Below are positions 23,955 to 33,013 of a stretch of DNA of 37,911 bases, in pieces. The DNA is from an uncultured Bradyrhizobium sp. (GTDB lineage Bacteria > Pseudomonadota > Alphaproteobacteria > Rhizobiales > Xanthobacteraceae). The first letter of the stretch is position 1. Every line of letters starts with the position of its first letter. Location of the stretch: NCBI RefSeq assembly GCF_936943645.1, contig NZ_CAKZJO010000109.1, positions 1 through 37,911 on the forward strand. The letters are read 5' to 3'. The translations under genes were made by a program, and so were the position numbers. The notes under the pieces are model-generated. The model saw only the letters and a list, made by a program, of their open reading frames with translations. It was not told the origin of the DNA and ran no database searches.

Positions 23955-25171
23955 CGTTGCTCCGACAGGTCCGGGTTGCGCAACAATTCGTCGACCAGCG
24001 CCGCATAGGCGTTCATCGCGGTCGCCCTGTCGAAGCGCGCGGCCGCCTTCACAGCGCGCGCCGCGATGCTGCCGTCGTCGTTAGCGGACGCCGTGCGGAT
24101 CGCCGCGGCGAGCTGATCGGCGCGGCCCGGCGTCACGACCCAGCCGAGCCCGTTCTCGACGACGGTCAAGGCGGCCTCGGCCTCCGGCTCGGACACCAGC
24201 ACCACCGGACGGCCGACCGCCAGCAGGTTGTAGAAGCGGCTCGGCACCGACACGCCCGCAACGTCTTTCCGGTATGGAATGATCCAGAGATCGGCCGACG
24301 CCAGAAACGCCTCGAGCTCGGAATCCTCGACCCGCCCGACAAAGGAGACATTGGAGAGCTTCGCCGCTGCCTGCAACTGCTTCAGCCGTTCGAAACCGAT
24401 GCCCCAGCCCGACAACTGGAAGTGAATGTCCGTCTCGTCCTGCAGGAGGCGCGCCGCCTCGAACACGATCTCCGGATCATGGGTAAAGCCCAGATTGCCC
24501 GACAGGCCGACGATAAAGCGCGCGGCAATCGCCTTGCGGAACGGATTGTCCGGCGTGACCGGCCGCGACGCGGGCACGAGCGTCGCCCAGTTCGGGATGA
24601 AACGGATCTTGTTCCGCGTCATGCCGGAATAGCTCAGAAGCGGTCGCTCCGCGTCACGGCCGATGGTGATGACGGCATTGAGTGCGCGGAACATCAGGCT
24701 GTTGGCGGCCCGCATCGTCCGCGTCACCAGCGAGCCGGGCTTGAGCAGGCCCGCCATCACCAGCACGTCGGGAAAGAGGTCGTGCATGATCAGCGCCGAG
24801 CGCGCACCCCTCAACCTCGCCGCCGCCGCCACCGCATAAGGCAGCATGAACGGCGCAGTGACCGTGATCACGACGTCGCCTCGCTTCAGCCGCCGCATCA
24901 ATGCGAGGAACGTCCGCGCCACGAACAGGAGTTCCGACACAGCGCGTTGCACCAGCGCCGCCTTGCCCGAAATGCGGTTCTTGATCGCAACCACGCACGG
25001 CTTGCCCGGACCGGTCTGCGAGGGCGGCAATGCACCCGGCCATCCCGAGAGCACGACGACCTCGTGCTCGCCAGCGAGACGGCAGGCGATCTCGGCCATG
25101 ATCGCCGCGGTCGTGCTGGTATCCGGCGGATAATGCTGGCTCGCGACGACGATCTTGCCCAAAGGCTGCAT
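23951..25171 (-). CDS. GT4 glycosyltransferase, WbuB-like
   Basis: 406 residues from the ATG at 25171, which lies 2 bp after the dehydratase stop. GT-B fold. The N-terminus VASQHYPPDTSTTAAIMAEI and the C-terminal SVPSRFYNLLAVGRPVVLV resemble the WbuB group (L-FucNAc transferases of O-antigen clusters). It would add the second sugar to the undecaprenyl-linked primer at the cytoplasmic face. The actual donor is unknown. Coupling to the dehydratase and the reductase places it in a three-gene O-chain module. Confidence 0.85.
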   Translation of the reverse strand: MQPLGKIVVASQHYPPDTSTTAAIMAEIACRLAGEHEVVVLSGWPGALPPSQTGPGKPCVVAIKNRISGKAALVQRAVSELLFVARTFLALMRRLKRGDVVITVTAPFMLPYAVAAAARLRGARSALIMHDLFPDVLVMAGLLKPGSLVTRTMRAANSLMFRALNAVITIGRDAERPLLSYSGMTRNKIRFIPNWATLVPASRPVTPDNPFRKAIAARFIVGLSGNLGFTHDPEIVFEAARLLQDETDIHFQLSGWGIGFERLKQLQAAAKLSNVSFVGRVEDSELEAFLASADLWIIPYRKDVAGVSVPSRFYNLLAVGRPVVLVSEPEAEAALTVVENGLGWVVTPGRADQLAAAIRTASANDDGSIAARAVKAAARFDRATAMNAYAALVDELLRNPDLSEQR

Positions 25172-25173
25172 GG

Positions 25174-27087
25174 TCAGGCCGCGGTCGACCCGAACTCGGG
25201 CACCGCATCCTTCAGGATGGTCCTGATGGTGGCGCGATCGTCGCGCGCGATCGCCTGCTCCAGCGCGGCGATCCATTTGCGCAGCGTCTGCATCGGCGGC
25301 TCGTTCGGCTGCGCCGCCATGATGCCGGCGACGCCGATCTCGCGGGTCGGCTCCTCGGAAGCGAACAGGATCTCGTGCAGGCGTTCGCCGGGCCGCATGC
25401 CGGTGAACACGATCTCGATGTCGTAGCCAGGCTGCAATCCGGAGAGACGGATCATGCGCTCGGCGAGATCGACGATCTTCACCGGCTGGCCCATGTTGAG
25501 CACGTAGACCGAGACGTCGGGACGCTGCGTTCCGAGCGCATGCGTGGCCGCAGTGATGACGAGATCGCAGGCCTCGCGGATGGTCATGAAGTAGCGGACC
25601 ATGTCGGGATGCGTGACCGTCACCGGGCCGCCGGCCTCGATCTGCGCCTTGAATTTCGGGACCACCGAGCCGTTCGAGGCCAGAACGTTGCCGAACCGGA
25701 CCGAGATCAGGCGCATCGGCGGCTTGGCGCCGTGCGTCCCGGCAGCGAGGTCGTGATCCAGCGCCTGGCAGTACATCTCGGCAAAGCGCTTGGTCAGGCC
25801 GAGCATCGACACCGGCTCGATCGCCTTGTCGGTCGAGATCATCACCATGGCCTCGGCGCCGGCGGCAACGGCGGCATCCGCCACGTTGATGGAGCCGAAG
25901 ATGTTGGTCTTGACGCCCTCGCTCCAGTCACGCTCGAGGATCGGCACGTGCTTGAGCGCGGCGGCGTGAAACACGATGTCCGGCCTGAATTCCATCATCA
26001 GGCGCGCGATGCGCTCGCGGTCTCGAATGTCGGCGATCCGCCCTTCGATCTCGGCGGACGCGCCGCGCGCGGCGAGCGCTTCGGTGATTGCGTAGAGCGC
26101 CGGCTCCGAGTTCTCCACGATCAGGAGCCGCGCAGCGCCGAAAGCGACGACGCGCTCGCAGATCTCGGAACCGATCGAGCCGCCACCACCGGTGACGATC
26201 ACCGCCTTGCCGTTGATCAGCGCTTCCAGGCGATCATAGTCGATCGTCTCGCTCGGCCGCAGCAGGAGGTCTTCGACCGCGACGGCCGTGAGGCGTGGCG
26301 TATCGCCGCTCTCCAGCGAGGGCATCCGGTTGACGATCACACCCAACTTGCGCGCCCGCATCAGGATCGATTCCGGGTGCGCTTCCGGCTCGAATGCCGA
26401 CGGCGTCATGACGAGGCGCGCGATCGGCTTGTTGCGCTTGGCGAAGTCGGCGATGACGTCCTCGACGTCGTCGATGCCTCCCAGCACCGGCACGTTGCGG
26501 ATGAACTGGCCGCGATCAGAGATCGATGGCGACAGCACACCGACCGGCCAGATGCGCTTGATCGCCCCGCTCTCGATGCCGCGCAGCAGCACCTCGGCAT
26601 CCGCGGCGCGGCCGATCATCAGCGTCGGCGCAGCCTCTCCGTCTCGCGCCTGACGTCGCACCCGCGTATAGCGGAAGTAGCGGTAGGCCATGCGTGACGC
26701 GCTAAGGAAGGAAATCTCGAGAAACCAGTAGAGAACGATCGTCACCTTGCCGAGGAAGAAGGCGCCGCGGACGTTGGGAGCGACGAAGATGTAGTCGAGC
26801 ACGAGCAGGGCGACGGTCAGCACGGTCGCGACGCGGATGATGTTCAGCGCGTCAGGCAGCGAGATAAAGCGCCATTTCGTCGTGGTCAGATTGAAGATGA
26901 AGAACACGACCGCGCTGAAGGCGAGGAAGTAGGGCAGGAGCTGGAACAGCAGCGGCAGGCGATCGTAGAACAGCTCGCCGCCCTCGAATCGCAGGTAGAA
27001 GGCGCCAAAAAGCGCCGCCGCGGTCGCCAGCAGGTCGTGGAGCGCGATCAGGAAATTGCGCAAGGTGAGATGCGAAAGACGCGTCAT
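25174..27087 (-). CDS. Membrane-bound UDP-sugar 4,6-dehydratase (WbpM/WreV-like, CapD family)
   Basis: 637 residues. Four to five N-terminal membrane helices, a first Rossmann-like domain (about 125-270), then the catalytic SDR domain starting at VTGGGGSIGSEICERV. This is the long WbpM-type 4,6-dehydratase that converts UDP-GlcNAc to the 4-keto-6-deoxy intermediate. The catalytic segment reads STDKAIEPVSMLGLTKR; the residue four before the lysine is Leu, where short-chain enzymes have Tyr and WbpM has Met. ATG at 27141 is an alternative start. It is the first gene of the dehydratase-glycosyltransferase-reductase unit. It precedes the WbuB-like gene by 2 bp. Confidence 0.88.
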   Translation of the reverse strand: MTRLSHLTLRNFLIALHDLLATAAALFGAFYLRFEGGELFYDRLPLLFQLLPYFLAFSAVVFFIFNLTTTKWRFISLPDALNIIRVATVLTVALLVLDYIFVAPNVRGAFFLGKVTIVLYWFLEISFLSASRMAYRYFRYTRVRRQARDGEAAPTLMIGRAADAEVLLRGIESGAIKRIWPVGVLSPSISDRGQFIRNVPVLGGIDDVEDVIADFAKRNKPIARLVMTPSAFEPEAHPESILMRARKLGVIVNRMPSLESGDTPRLTAVAVEDLLLRPSETIDYDRLEALINGKAVIVTGGGGSIGSEICERVVAFGAARLLIVENSEPALYAITEALAARGASAEIEGRIADIRDRERIARLMMEFRPDIVFHAAALKHVPILERDWSEGVKTNIFGSINVADAAVAAGAEAMVMISTDKAIEPVSMLGLTKRFAEMYCQALDHDLAAGTHGAKPPMRLISVRFGNVLASNGSVVPKFKAQIEAGGPVTVTHPDMVRYFMTIREACDLVITAATHALGTQRPDVSVYVLNMGQPVKIVDLAERMIRLSGLQPGYDIEIVFTGMRPGERLHEILFASEEPTREIGVAGIMAAQPNEPPMQTLRKWIAALEQAIARDDRATIRTILKDAVPEFGSTAA

Positions 27088-27171
27088 CCGCCGACCGATG
27101 AAAATCCAGTTAGATGCAACCTGACCGCGCTGATAGCCCATCTGGACCAGACTTGCCAGCCGCGCGGCCGC

Positions 27172-28458
27172 TCAGGAACCGGCTTCCCCCATCTTCGCCT
27201 GGGGCTGTTGTGCCCGGAGCACCATGCCGCCGGCGACACCGACGCCGATGACGTACATCCAGCCCTCGTGGAAGTCGAACAGATGGGAATTGAACAGCGA
27301 GGTGAAGACGTTCTGCACCACCACCAGCAGCCCGATCCAGTTGGCAAGCCCGTCGCCGCGAAACAACCGCAGATGCAATATCCAGATCGCATAGAGAATG
27401 GCGATGCCGATCACGCCCCATTGCACGGCAACGTTCAGCGTCTGGTTATGCGGATTGCCGATCACCTCGGACGACGCCTGGTACTGACCGCTGGGCGTCG
27501 CGACCCGTTCGAACAATCCGCGCGTCGAACCGGTGCCGTGGCCCTTGATCGGGGCCTCCGCGAAGAAGCCGAGCGACTTCCGCCAGAATTCGAGCCGCAG
27601 GCCGAGCGAGGTCGGCTCGCCCCTCTCGACATAGCGCGTGTAGTCGTCGGAAAACCTCTCGGCGGTGTGGCGCAGATAGGGCGAAGCCTGCCAGGCGAGG
27701 ACGGCGCAGACGAGCAAGCCGGCGGAGATGAACGCGATACTGCGCCATTTGAGGTGCAGCAGCGCGAACACGCCGAGCATGATCGGAACGGTGACGAGTG
27801 CGGTGCGCGACACCACCACGAAGGTCATGTTGACGAAGAAGCTCAGCGCCAGCGCCGTCAGCAGCCCGGCGAGCCAGTACCGCTTCTCGCGCAACAGCAT
27901 CACGATCGGATAGGCAAGCGCGACCGCGCAAAGCGCGAACTCCTGGCTCTGGTCGATGTAGTTCTTGACGAAGATGCCGCGTTCGGCCGGATCGGTCTTG
28001 AGCGCGAGGTTCGGGTAGAAGGCGACCAGCCAGGACATCACCGACAGCAAGGCACAGGACACCAGAAAGGCGACGAAGATCCAGTGGCCGCGGGTGGATC
28101 GCTCGAAATGATAGAGCAGGACCGGCAGCACGAGCAGCTTCATGGTCGGATTGACCGCATAGAAGCGCGCGCCCCAGCTCGCATCCGACCACAGTGTCCC
28201 CACCAGCGCGAGCAGGACCAGCGCGATCGGCGCAATACAGATCGGACGCTTCAGCGATTGCAGGAACGCGCGGACGTCGAGGAACGGCACCATGCAGAGC
28301 AGCATCAGTGCGTTGAAGATCCCGGCAAGCGAAGTCGACCAGGGCAGCGAGGCCGCGGTCAGCACCGCCAATATATCGACGGTCTCGCGCCAGGCAGCCG
28401 GGCTGCGCAGGCGGCGAAGCAACATTTCGCCGGTCGTCTCGCGGGCAAGCGCCGTCAC
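27172..28458 (-). CDS. O-antigen ligase family membrane protein (WaaL/Wzy-type)
   Basis: 428 residues with about 10-12 hydrophobic helices and a large periplasmic loop in the second half, which contains the GHGTGSTRGLFERV and GNPHNQTLNVAVQWG segments. The H-N motif of that loop is typical of the Wzy_C / WaaL family. It would join O-chains from undecaprenyl diphosphate to lipid A-core, or polymerise repeats; sequence alone does not decide. The start is GTG at 28458, overlapping the hldE stop by 4 bp (GTGA), which shows translational coupling to heptose synthesis and favours ligase. Confidence 0.85.
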   Translation of the reverse strand: MTALARETTGEMLLRRLRSPAAWRETVDILAVLTAASLPWSTSLAGIFNALMLLCMVPFLDVRAFLQSLKRPICIAPIALVLLALVGTLWSDASWGARFYAVNPTMKLLVLPVLLYHFERSTRGHWIFVAFLVSCALLSVMSWLVAFYPNLALKTDPAERGIFVKNYIDQSQEFALCAVALAYPIVMLLREKRYWLAGLLTALALSFFVNMTFVVVSRTALVTVPIMLGVFALLHLKWRSIAFISAGLLVCAVLAWQASPYLRHTAERFSDDYTRYVERGEPTSLGLRLEFWRKSLGFFAEAPIKGHGTGSTRGLFERVATPSGQYQASSEVIGNPHNQTLNVAVQWGVIGIAILYAIWILHLRLFRGDGLANWIGLLVVVQNVFTSLFNSHLFDFHEGWMYVIGVGVAGGMVLRAQQPQAKMGEAGS

Positions 28459-29945
28459 TTGCCGCCTCCCCGGGCGCGATGGACCAGCGCCGTCGTGCTG
28501 AAGCCCTGAAGGATGTCGACCAGCACGACCACCCCGCCCGCTGCCTCGACGACCTCGTGGCCGACCACCTGCTCGCGGGTATAGTCGCCGCCCTTCACCA
28601 GCACCCCGGGCCTGATGCGGGTAATCAGGTCGATCGGCGTATCCTGTTCGAAGATGACGACGAGATCGACGGCCTCGAGCGCGGCGAGCACTTCCGCGCG
28701 CGCGCGTTCGTCCTGGACGGGACGATCGGCGCCCTTGAGCCGCCGCACGGAGGCGTCGCTGTTGAGCCCCACGATGAGACGATCGCAGGCGGCGCGCGCT
28801 GCGGTCAGCACCTTGACGTGGCCGGGGTGGAGGATGTCGAAACAGCCATTGGTGAAGCCAACGCGCTGGCCCTGCCGCTTCCACTCGGCGAGCTGCGCAT
28901 CGAGCGTATCAGGATCGAGCACGATCTTCTCTTCGGCCGCGAGGGTCGCATGCGGCAGGATCTTTCGGCGCAGCTCGGCCGCGCTCACGGTGGCGGTGCC
29001 CTGCTTGCCGACGGCGACGGCGGCAGCAGCGTTGGCGACGCGCAGCGCAGCGGCCCAGTCAGCGCCGGCCGCAAGCGAGACCGCAAGCGCGGCAGCGACG
29101 GTGTCACCGGCGCCGGAGACGTCGCGCACCTTCACCGGGAACGCCGGAACGTGAACGGCCTCGCCCGCCCGCGGCACCAGCGTCATGCCGTGCTCGCCTT
29201 GCGTGACCAGGATCGCCTCGCAGTCAGCGAGCCGCATCACGTCCTCGCTGGCATCGACGATGCTCTGGGGCGTGTCGGCGCGGCTGCGCGTCGCCTCCGA
29301 GAATTCCTTGCGGTTGGGCGTGAGCAGCGTGGCGCCGCGATAGATCGCCCAGTTCAGGCTCTTGGGATCGACGATCACGGGCTTGCCGAGCTTTTTCGCG
29401 GCGTCGATGGTGTGGCGGATGACGCGCGCCGTCAGCACGCCCTTGGCATAGTCCGACAGCAACACGATATCGGCCCGCACGATCTGCGGCAGGATCGCAT
29501 CGATCAGCTTGGTCTCGACGTCATCCGACGCAGGCGCAGCCTGCTCCCAATCCGCGCGCAGCATGTGCGTGGAGAAGTGCTCGGAGACGAAACGGACCTT
29601 TCGCGTGGTCGGCCGCGACGGGTCGCACACCAGCACGCTTTCGATTCCGGCCTGCTCGCCAAGCGCCGAAGCGAGCCGCTTGCCCGCATCGTCCTCGCCG
29701 ACGAGGCCGACGAAGATGCAGCGCGCGCCCAGCGAAGCGACATTGCGCGCGACATTGCCGGCGCCGCCGATATGAATGTCGCTGCGCTGCGCCGTGATGA
29801 CGGGCGTCGGCGCTTCCGGCGAGATCCGCGACACCTCGCCATAGACGAACTCGTCCAGCATGATGTCGCCGATGCACAGCACCGTACGACCTGAGATGGC
29901 CTGCGCGAGGGCGTCGAAATCGAGAATGGGCGTCGGCATGGTCAA
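28455..29945 (-). CDS. hldE: Bifunctional heptose-7-phosphate kinase / heptose-1-phosphate adenylyltransferase
   Basis: 496 residues with the standard HldE (RfaE) layout. A PfkB kinase domain at about 1-330 has HIGGAGNVARN and the catalytic DVSGAGDT motif (base D281). A nucleotidyltransferase domain at about 362-490 has TNGCFDILHPGH (HPGH at 373-376). It makes ADP-D-glycero-D-manno-heptose for the LPS inner core, together with HldD encoded 6 bp upstream. gmhA and gmhB, the two other steps, are not in the window. An ATG two codons later (29939) is also possible. Confidence 0.96.
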   Translation of the reverse strand: MTMPTPILDFDALAQAISGRTVLCIGDIMLDEFVYGEVSRISPEAPTPVITAQRSDIHIGGAGNVARNVASLGARCIFVGLVGEDDAGKRLASALGEQAGIESVLVCDPSRPTTRKVRFVSEHFSTHMLRADWEQAAPASDDVETKLIDAILPQIVRADIVLLSDYAKGVLTARVIRHTIDAAKKLGKPVIVDPKSLNWAIYRGATLLTPNRKEFSEATRSRADTPQSIVDASEDVMRLADCEAILVTQGEHGMTLVPRAGEAVHVPAFPVKVRDVSGAGDTVAAALAVSLAAGADWAAALRVANAAAAVAVGKQGTATVSAAELRRKILPHATLAAEEKIVLDPDTLDAQLAEWKRQGQRVGFTNGCFDILHPGHVKVLTAARAACDRLIVGLNSDASVRRLKGADRPVQDERARAEVLAALEAVDLVVIFEQDTPIDLITRIRPGVLVKGGDYTREQVVGHEVVEAAGGVVVLVDILQGFSTTALVHRARGGGK

Positions 29946-29951
29946 AAAGCC

Positions 29952-30932
29952 TCAGCGGAAGCGGTCGGGGCGGTCGAGATAGTCCCCGACATAGGCTTTC
30001 ACCGCGTCCTCGAGCGTCGTGAAGCCGCCGTTATAGCCGGCACGGTGGAGGCGATCGACCTCGCTCTGGGTGAAGTACTGGTAGGCCCCGCGGATCTGCT
30101 CGGGCATGTCGATATATTCGATGTTGGGCCTGGTGCCGAGCGCCGCATAGGCCGCCAGCATCAGATCCTTGAAGCTGCGCGCCTTGCCGGTTCCGACGTT
30201 GAAGAGCCCGGACACCGACGGCGTTGCCAGCAGCCACATGACGACGCGCACGACGTCGTCGACATAGATGAAATCGCGGCGCTGGTCGCCGTCGGCGATG
30301 CCCTCGCGATGCGACTTGAACAATTGCACGAGGCGGCCCGCTTTGACGTCGTCGAAGCGACGCGCCAGCACGCTCATCATCGAGCCCTTGTGGTATTCGT
30401 TGGGACCGAACACGTTGAAGAACTTCAGGCCCACGCATTGCGGCGGCAGCGGATCGCCGTTTGTGCGGCGCTCGGCAACCGCGAGATCGAACATGTGCTT
30501 GCTCCAGCCGTAGAGATTCATCGGCCGAAGCTTCTTCAATGCGGGGATCGAGGCATCGTCGTCGAAACCGGTCTCGCCGTCGCCATAGGTCGCCGCCGAG
30601 GAAGCGTAGATGAACGGCACCGCGCTCGCCGTGCACCAGTCCAAAAGGCGCGTGGACTGACGGAAATTGGTCTCGAACACCAAGTCGCCGTCGGTGGCAG
30701 TGGTCGCCGAAATCGCCCCGAGATGGATCACGGCGTCCAGCTCGCGGCCTTTCAGCCAGTCCATCAGCTCGGCCGGCGAGACGATATCCACAAGCTGGCG
30801 CTTGGCGAGGTTGCGCCACTTGCCCTCGTTGCCGAGAACATCGCAAACCACGACGTCGCTGCGGCCCGAATCATTGAGCGCGGCCACGACATTCGACCCG
30901 ATAAAACCGGCCCCGCCGGTCACCAGCAACAT
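29952..30932 (-). CDS. hldD: ADP-glyceromanno-heptose 6-epimerase
   Basis: 326 residues. N-terminal GGAGFIGSNVVAALN NADP-binding motif, the ATYGDG segment, catalytic Tyr-Lys pair in LYGWSKHMFD, and the HldD-specific region KFFNVFGPNEYHKGSMMSV. It epimerises ADP-D,D-heptose to ADP-L,D-heptose, the donor for the WaaF-like transferase encoded divergently 160 bp away. It is the first gene of the minus-strand LPS run hldD-hldE-ligase, with very short or overlapping junctions. Confidence 0.96.
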   Translation of the reverse strand: MLLVTGGAGFIGSNVVAALNDSGRSDVVVCDVLGNEGKWRNLAKRQLVDIVSPAELMDWLKGRELDAVIHLGAISATTATDGDLVFETNFRQSTRLLDWCTASAVPFIYASSAATYGDGETGFDDDASIPALKKLRPMNLYGWSKHMFDLAVAERRTNGDPLPPQCVGLKFFNVFGPNEYHKGSMMSVLARRFDDVKAGRLVQLFKSHREGIADGDQRRDFIYVDDVVRVVMWLLATPSVSGLFNVGTGKARSFKDLMLAAYAALGTRPNIEYIDMPEQIRGAYQYFTQSEVDRLHRAGYNGGFTTLEDAVKAYVGDYLDRPDRFR

Positions 30933-31092
30933 TCAGAAATCCCTGCCCGATCTTTTGCGGCCCGGTCCTGCCGTAGCGCATGAACCGTCAAAGTGTAAGC
31001 GGTTTCGGGATGGAGCGGTCTGTCGGCTTTACCTGCCGGCCCGGAGCGGCTACCGAACCGCCACAAACCAGATCGCCCGGCCCTATTAACGA

Positions 31093-32160
31093 ATGAATCA
31101 CGATTCGCAATTTAGCGAGAACGCAGATCGGGACGACACCCGCCCGATCCTGATCATTCCCTATATGTGGATCGGCGATTTCGTCCGGAATCACACCGTC
31201 GTCCGGGTTCTGAAGGAACGCTGGCCTAACCGGCCGGTCGATCTCCTGACCACCTCCCTTTGCGCGCCGCTGGTCGATTACATGCCCGGCGTGCGTCAGG
31301 GCATCGTCTGGGACCTGCCGCGCGGCCGGCTCGCGGTGGGCCGCCAGCTGGCCCTGGCCAAGCTCCTGCGCGCGCGGAACTACGGTACGGCCCTGGTGCT
31401 GCCCCGAACCTGGAAGGCCGCCATCGCGCCGGCTTTGGCCGGCATTCCAGAGCGGGTCGGCTTTGTCGGCGAGTTCCGGTTCGGCCTGCTCAACCAATGG
31501 CGCTGGGGCGAAAAGAAGCTGCCGCGCTTCATCGACAAGAATGCCGCCCTCGCCCAGCCCGACGGCGCCCCTCTGCCTCCTGAATGGCCGGTGCCGCAGC
31601 TCCGCGTCCCCGCCGAGGACATCGTTCGGTGGCGGCAGGCCAACGGCCTCGGCGCGGGGGCCGCGGTAGCGCTCGCCCCGGGCTCGGTCGGCGTCTCGAA
31701 GCGCTGGACGTCTTATCCGGAGGCAGCCCGCCTCCTGGTCGCGCGCGGCCTCGAGGTCTGGGTGGTCGGCGGCCCCGGGGAGAAGGGCCTCGCCCAGGAG
31801 ATCGTCGCGGCCGGTGGTCCGGGCGTGCGTGACCTCACCGGCAACGACTTACGCAACGGCGTGCTGGCGATGGCTGCGGCCGGCGTCGCCATCTCCAACG
31901 ATTCCGGACTGATGCACATCGCGGCTGCCCTTGGCACGCCCACCATGGGCATCTTTGGCCCGACCAGCCCCTATCTCTGGGCCCCGCTCAACGGCCTCGC
32001 CGCCACCGTGGTGCAGGACAGGGAAAAGCTGTCCTGCCAGCCCTGCCAGAGCACGATCTGCAGGATGAACGACCACCGCTGCATGCGGAACATCGCGGCA
32101 AGCGAGGTGGTGGGGATTGCGCAGCGCGTGCTGGGGGAAGCCGCGCGGGCGGGGACGTGA
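31093..32160 (+). CDS. waaF: ADP-heptose:LPS heptosyltransferase (GT9)
   Basis: 355 residues, glycosyltransferase family 9. The N-terminus IIPYMWIGDFVRNHTVVRVL is the acceptor-side motif of WaaF, the donor region has ALAPGSVGVSKRWTSYPEAA, and the C-terminal core has SNDSGLMHIAAALGTPTMGIFGPTSP. A cysteine-rich end (CQPCQSTIC) is common in this group. It would add heptose to the inner core in the cytosol. Divergent from hldD, whose pathway makes its donor. Heptosyltransferase II is the best match, but I versus II is not certain by eye. Confidence 0.9.
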   Translation: MNHDSQFSENADRDDTRPILIIPYMWIGDFVRNHTVVRVLKERWPNRPVDLLTTSLCAPLVDYMPGVRQGIVWDLPRGRLAVGRQLALAKLLRARNYGTALVLPRTWKAAIAPALAGIPERVGFVGEFRFGLLNQWRWGEKKLPRFIDKNAALAQPDGAPLPPEWPVPQLRVPAEDIVRWRQANGLGAGAAVALAPGSVGVSKRWTSYPEAARLLVARGLEVWVVGGPGEKGLAQEIVAAGGPGVRDLTGNDLRNGVLAMAAAGVAISNDSGLMHIAAALGTPTMGIFGPTSPYLWAPLNGLAATVVQDREKLSCQPCQSTICRMNDHRCMRNIAASEVVGIAQRVLGEAARAGT

Positions 32161-32170
32161 GCATCGCAGG

Positions 32171-32365
32171 TCAAAATTGCTTAGGCAACCCGGCCTGTTT
32201 CAGGACCGCGTTAGCTGTGTGCCGAGACTTGATATTGTTATCGACGGTGAATCGGATGCCTGAGACCGGACTTTCCCAGATCTCGTGATCGCCCCGCCCG
32301 CGTCGAACAAAAAAGCATCCCGCTTTCTCCAGAATTCGTTTCAATTCCGGAGTAAAGCTGTTCAT
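32171..32365 (-). CDS. hicA: HicA-family mRNA interferase toxin
   Basis: 64 residues, a typical HicA length and dsRNA-binding-like fold. The catalytic histidine is H27 in RRGRGDHEIW, followed by the VDNNIKSRHTANAVLKQAGL C-terminal helix. It would cleave mRNA when free of its antitoxin. Its ATG overlaps the antitoxin stop by 4 bp (ATGA), so the toxin is translated after the antitoxin. Many hicAB loci have the toxin first; here the order is reversed. DNA here is visibly AT-richer than the LPS genes on either side. Confidence 0.9.
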   Translation of the reverse strand: MNSFTPELKRILEKAGCFFVRRGRGDHEIWESPVSGIRFTVDNNIKSRHTANAVLKQAGLPKQF

Positions 32366-32610
32366 GCCGCTTCTTTTGCAGAGCCGATCTTGACGCGTCT
32401 GGAGAAGCTCGCGATCACCTCGACGGGGACTTCATATCCTTCGGCGGCGGCGTCATCCTCCAACAAATCGCGGATGAGGTTCGGCAATTTGGCATCGAGC
32501 TCATCGAGGGTCGCGGCTTCCGTGACGAGGCCCGGAAGATCGGAGCTCTCCGCGGTCCACACAGATGCTTCGGTATCCCAAGTCGCTCGAACGACGATGA
32601 GATGGCCCAT
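32362..32610 (-). CDS. HicB-like antitoxin (DUF1902-type domain)
   Basis: 82 residues from the ATG at 32610, with GGGGGAG upstream; an ATG at 32658 would add 16 residues but has no better signal. The core (VVRATWDTEASVWTAESSDL) and LPGLVTEAATLDELDAKLP match the HicB/DUF1902 partial RNase-H-like fold. No separate DNA-binding domain is seen at the short C-terminus (VIASFSRRVKIGSAKEAA), so autoregulation, if any, needs another explanation. Partner of the overlapping HicA toxin gene. Confidence 0.85.
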   Translation of the reverse strand: MGHLIVVRATWDTEASVWTAESSDLPGLVTEAATLDELDAKLPNLIRDLLEDDAAAEGYEVPVEVIASFSRRVKIGSAKEAA

Positions 32611-33013
32611 TTTCGGCGCTCCCCCTACAGCGATTTCCGTCATCAAAGCAGTCCTCATTCGTCATGGCAATCGCGTAGCAAGCAGAGTGCCAGACAACGC
32701 ATTAACCCCTGATTAGTCTCGCCAGATTGAAAATATGCCGCAATACATTGATTTGATATGTATTTCGAGGCCACCTTTGCCCGAGCGGAAGCCGTAGAGA
32801 GGCTTTCTCGCGCCGAGGAGAGTCTCTCGGATTGCAAAGAGGCTCTTCAAACTGGCGATCAAGAAATCTTACAGGTGTTTTGCTCGACGCGTCAAACCGA
32901 CTTCGTAAAATCGGCAACGCTCACGCTCCCGCCAAGCCGTTGATTTCGCTGCCATCTGCTACTGTGCATGGGGTTGTTTTCGCAATTTTTGTTTGGGCCC
33001 GTGATGCCACCGT
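32611..33013. other. AT-richer intergenic region between hicB and lpcC
   Basis: About 400 bp without a convincing gene. Several short ORFs occur (for example 32758-32943 plus, 61 codons; 32702-32917 minus, 71 codons), but none has a recognisable domain, good ribosome-binding site or the codon pattern of neighbours. Base composition is lower in GC than the flanks, consistent with foreign or decayed DNA accompanying the toxin-antitoxin pair. The hicB promoter should lie in its left part. Confidence 0.5.

Noticed and set aside
32758..32840. tRNA-like text (GCCCGAGCGGAAGCC) in the hicB-lpcC gap
   Set aside because: No matching acceptor stem or T-loop (GGTTC) could be placed, so no tRNA is called.
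32758..32943. 61-codon plus-strand ORF in the hicB-lpcC gap
   Set aside because: No recognisable domain, no good ribosome-binding site, and low third-position GC compared with real genes; likely chance in AT-richer DNA.
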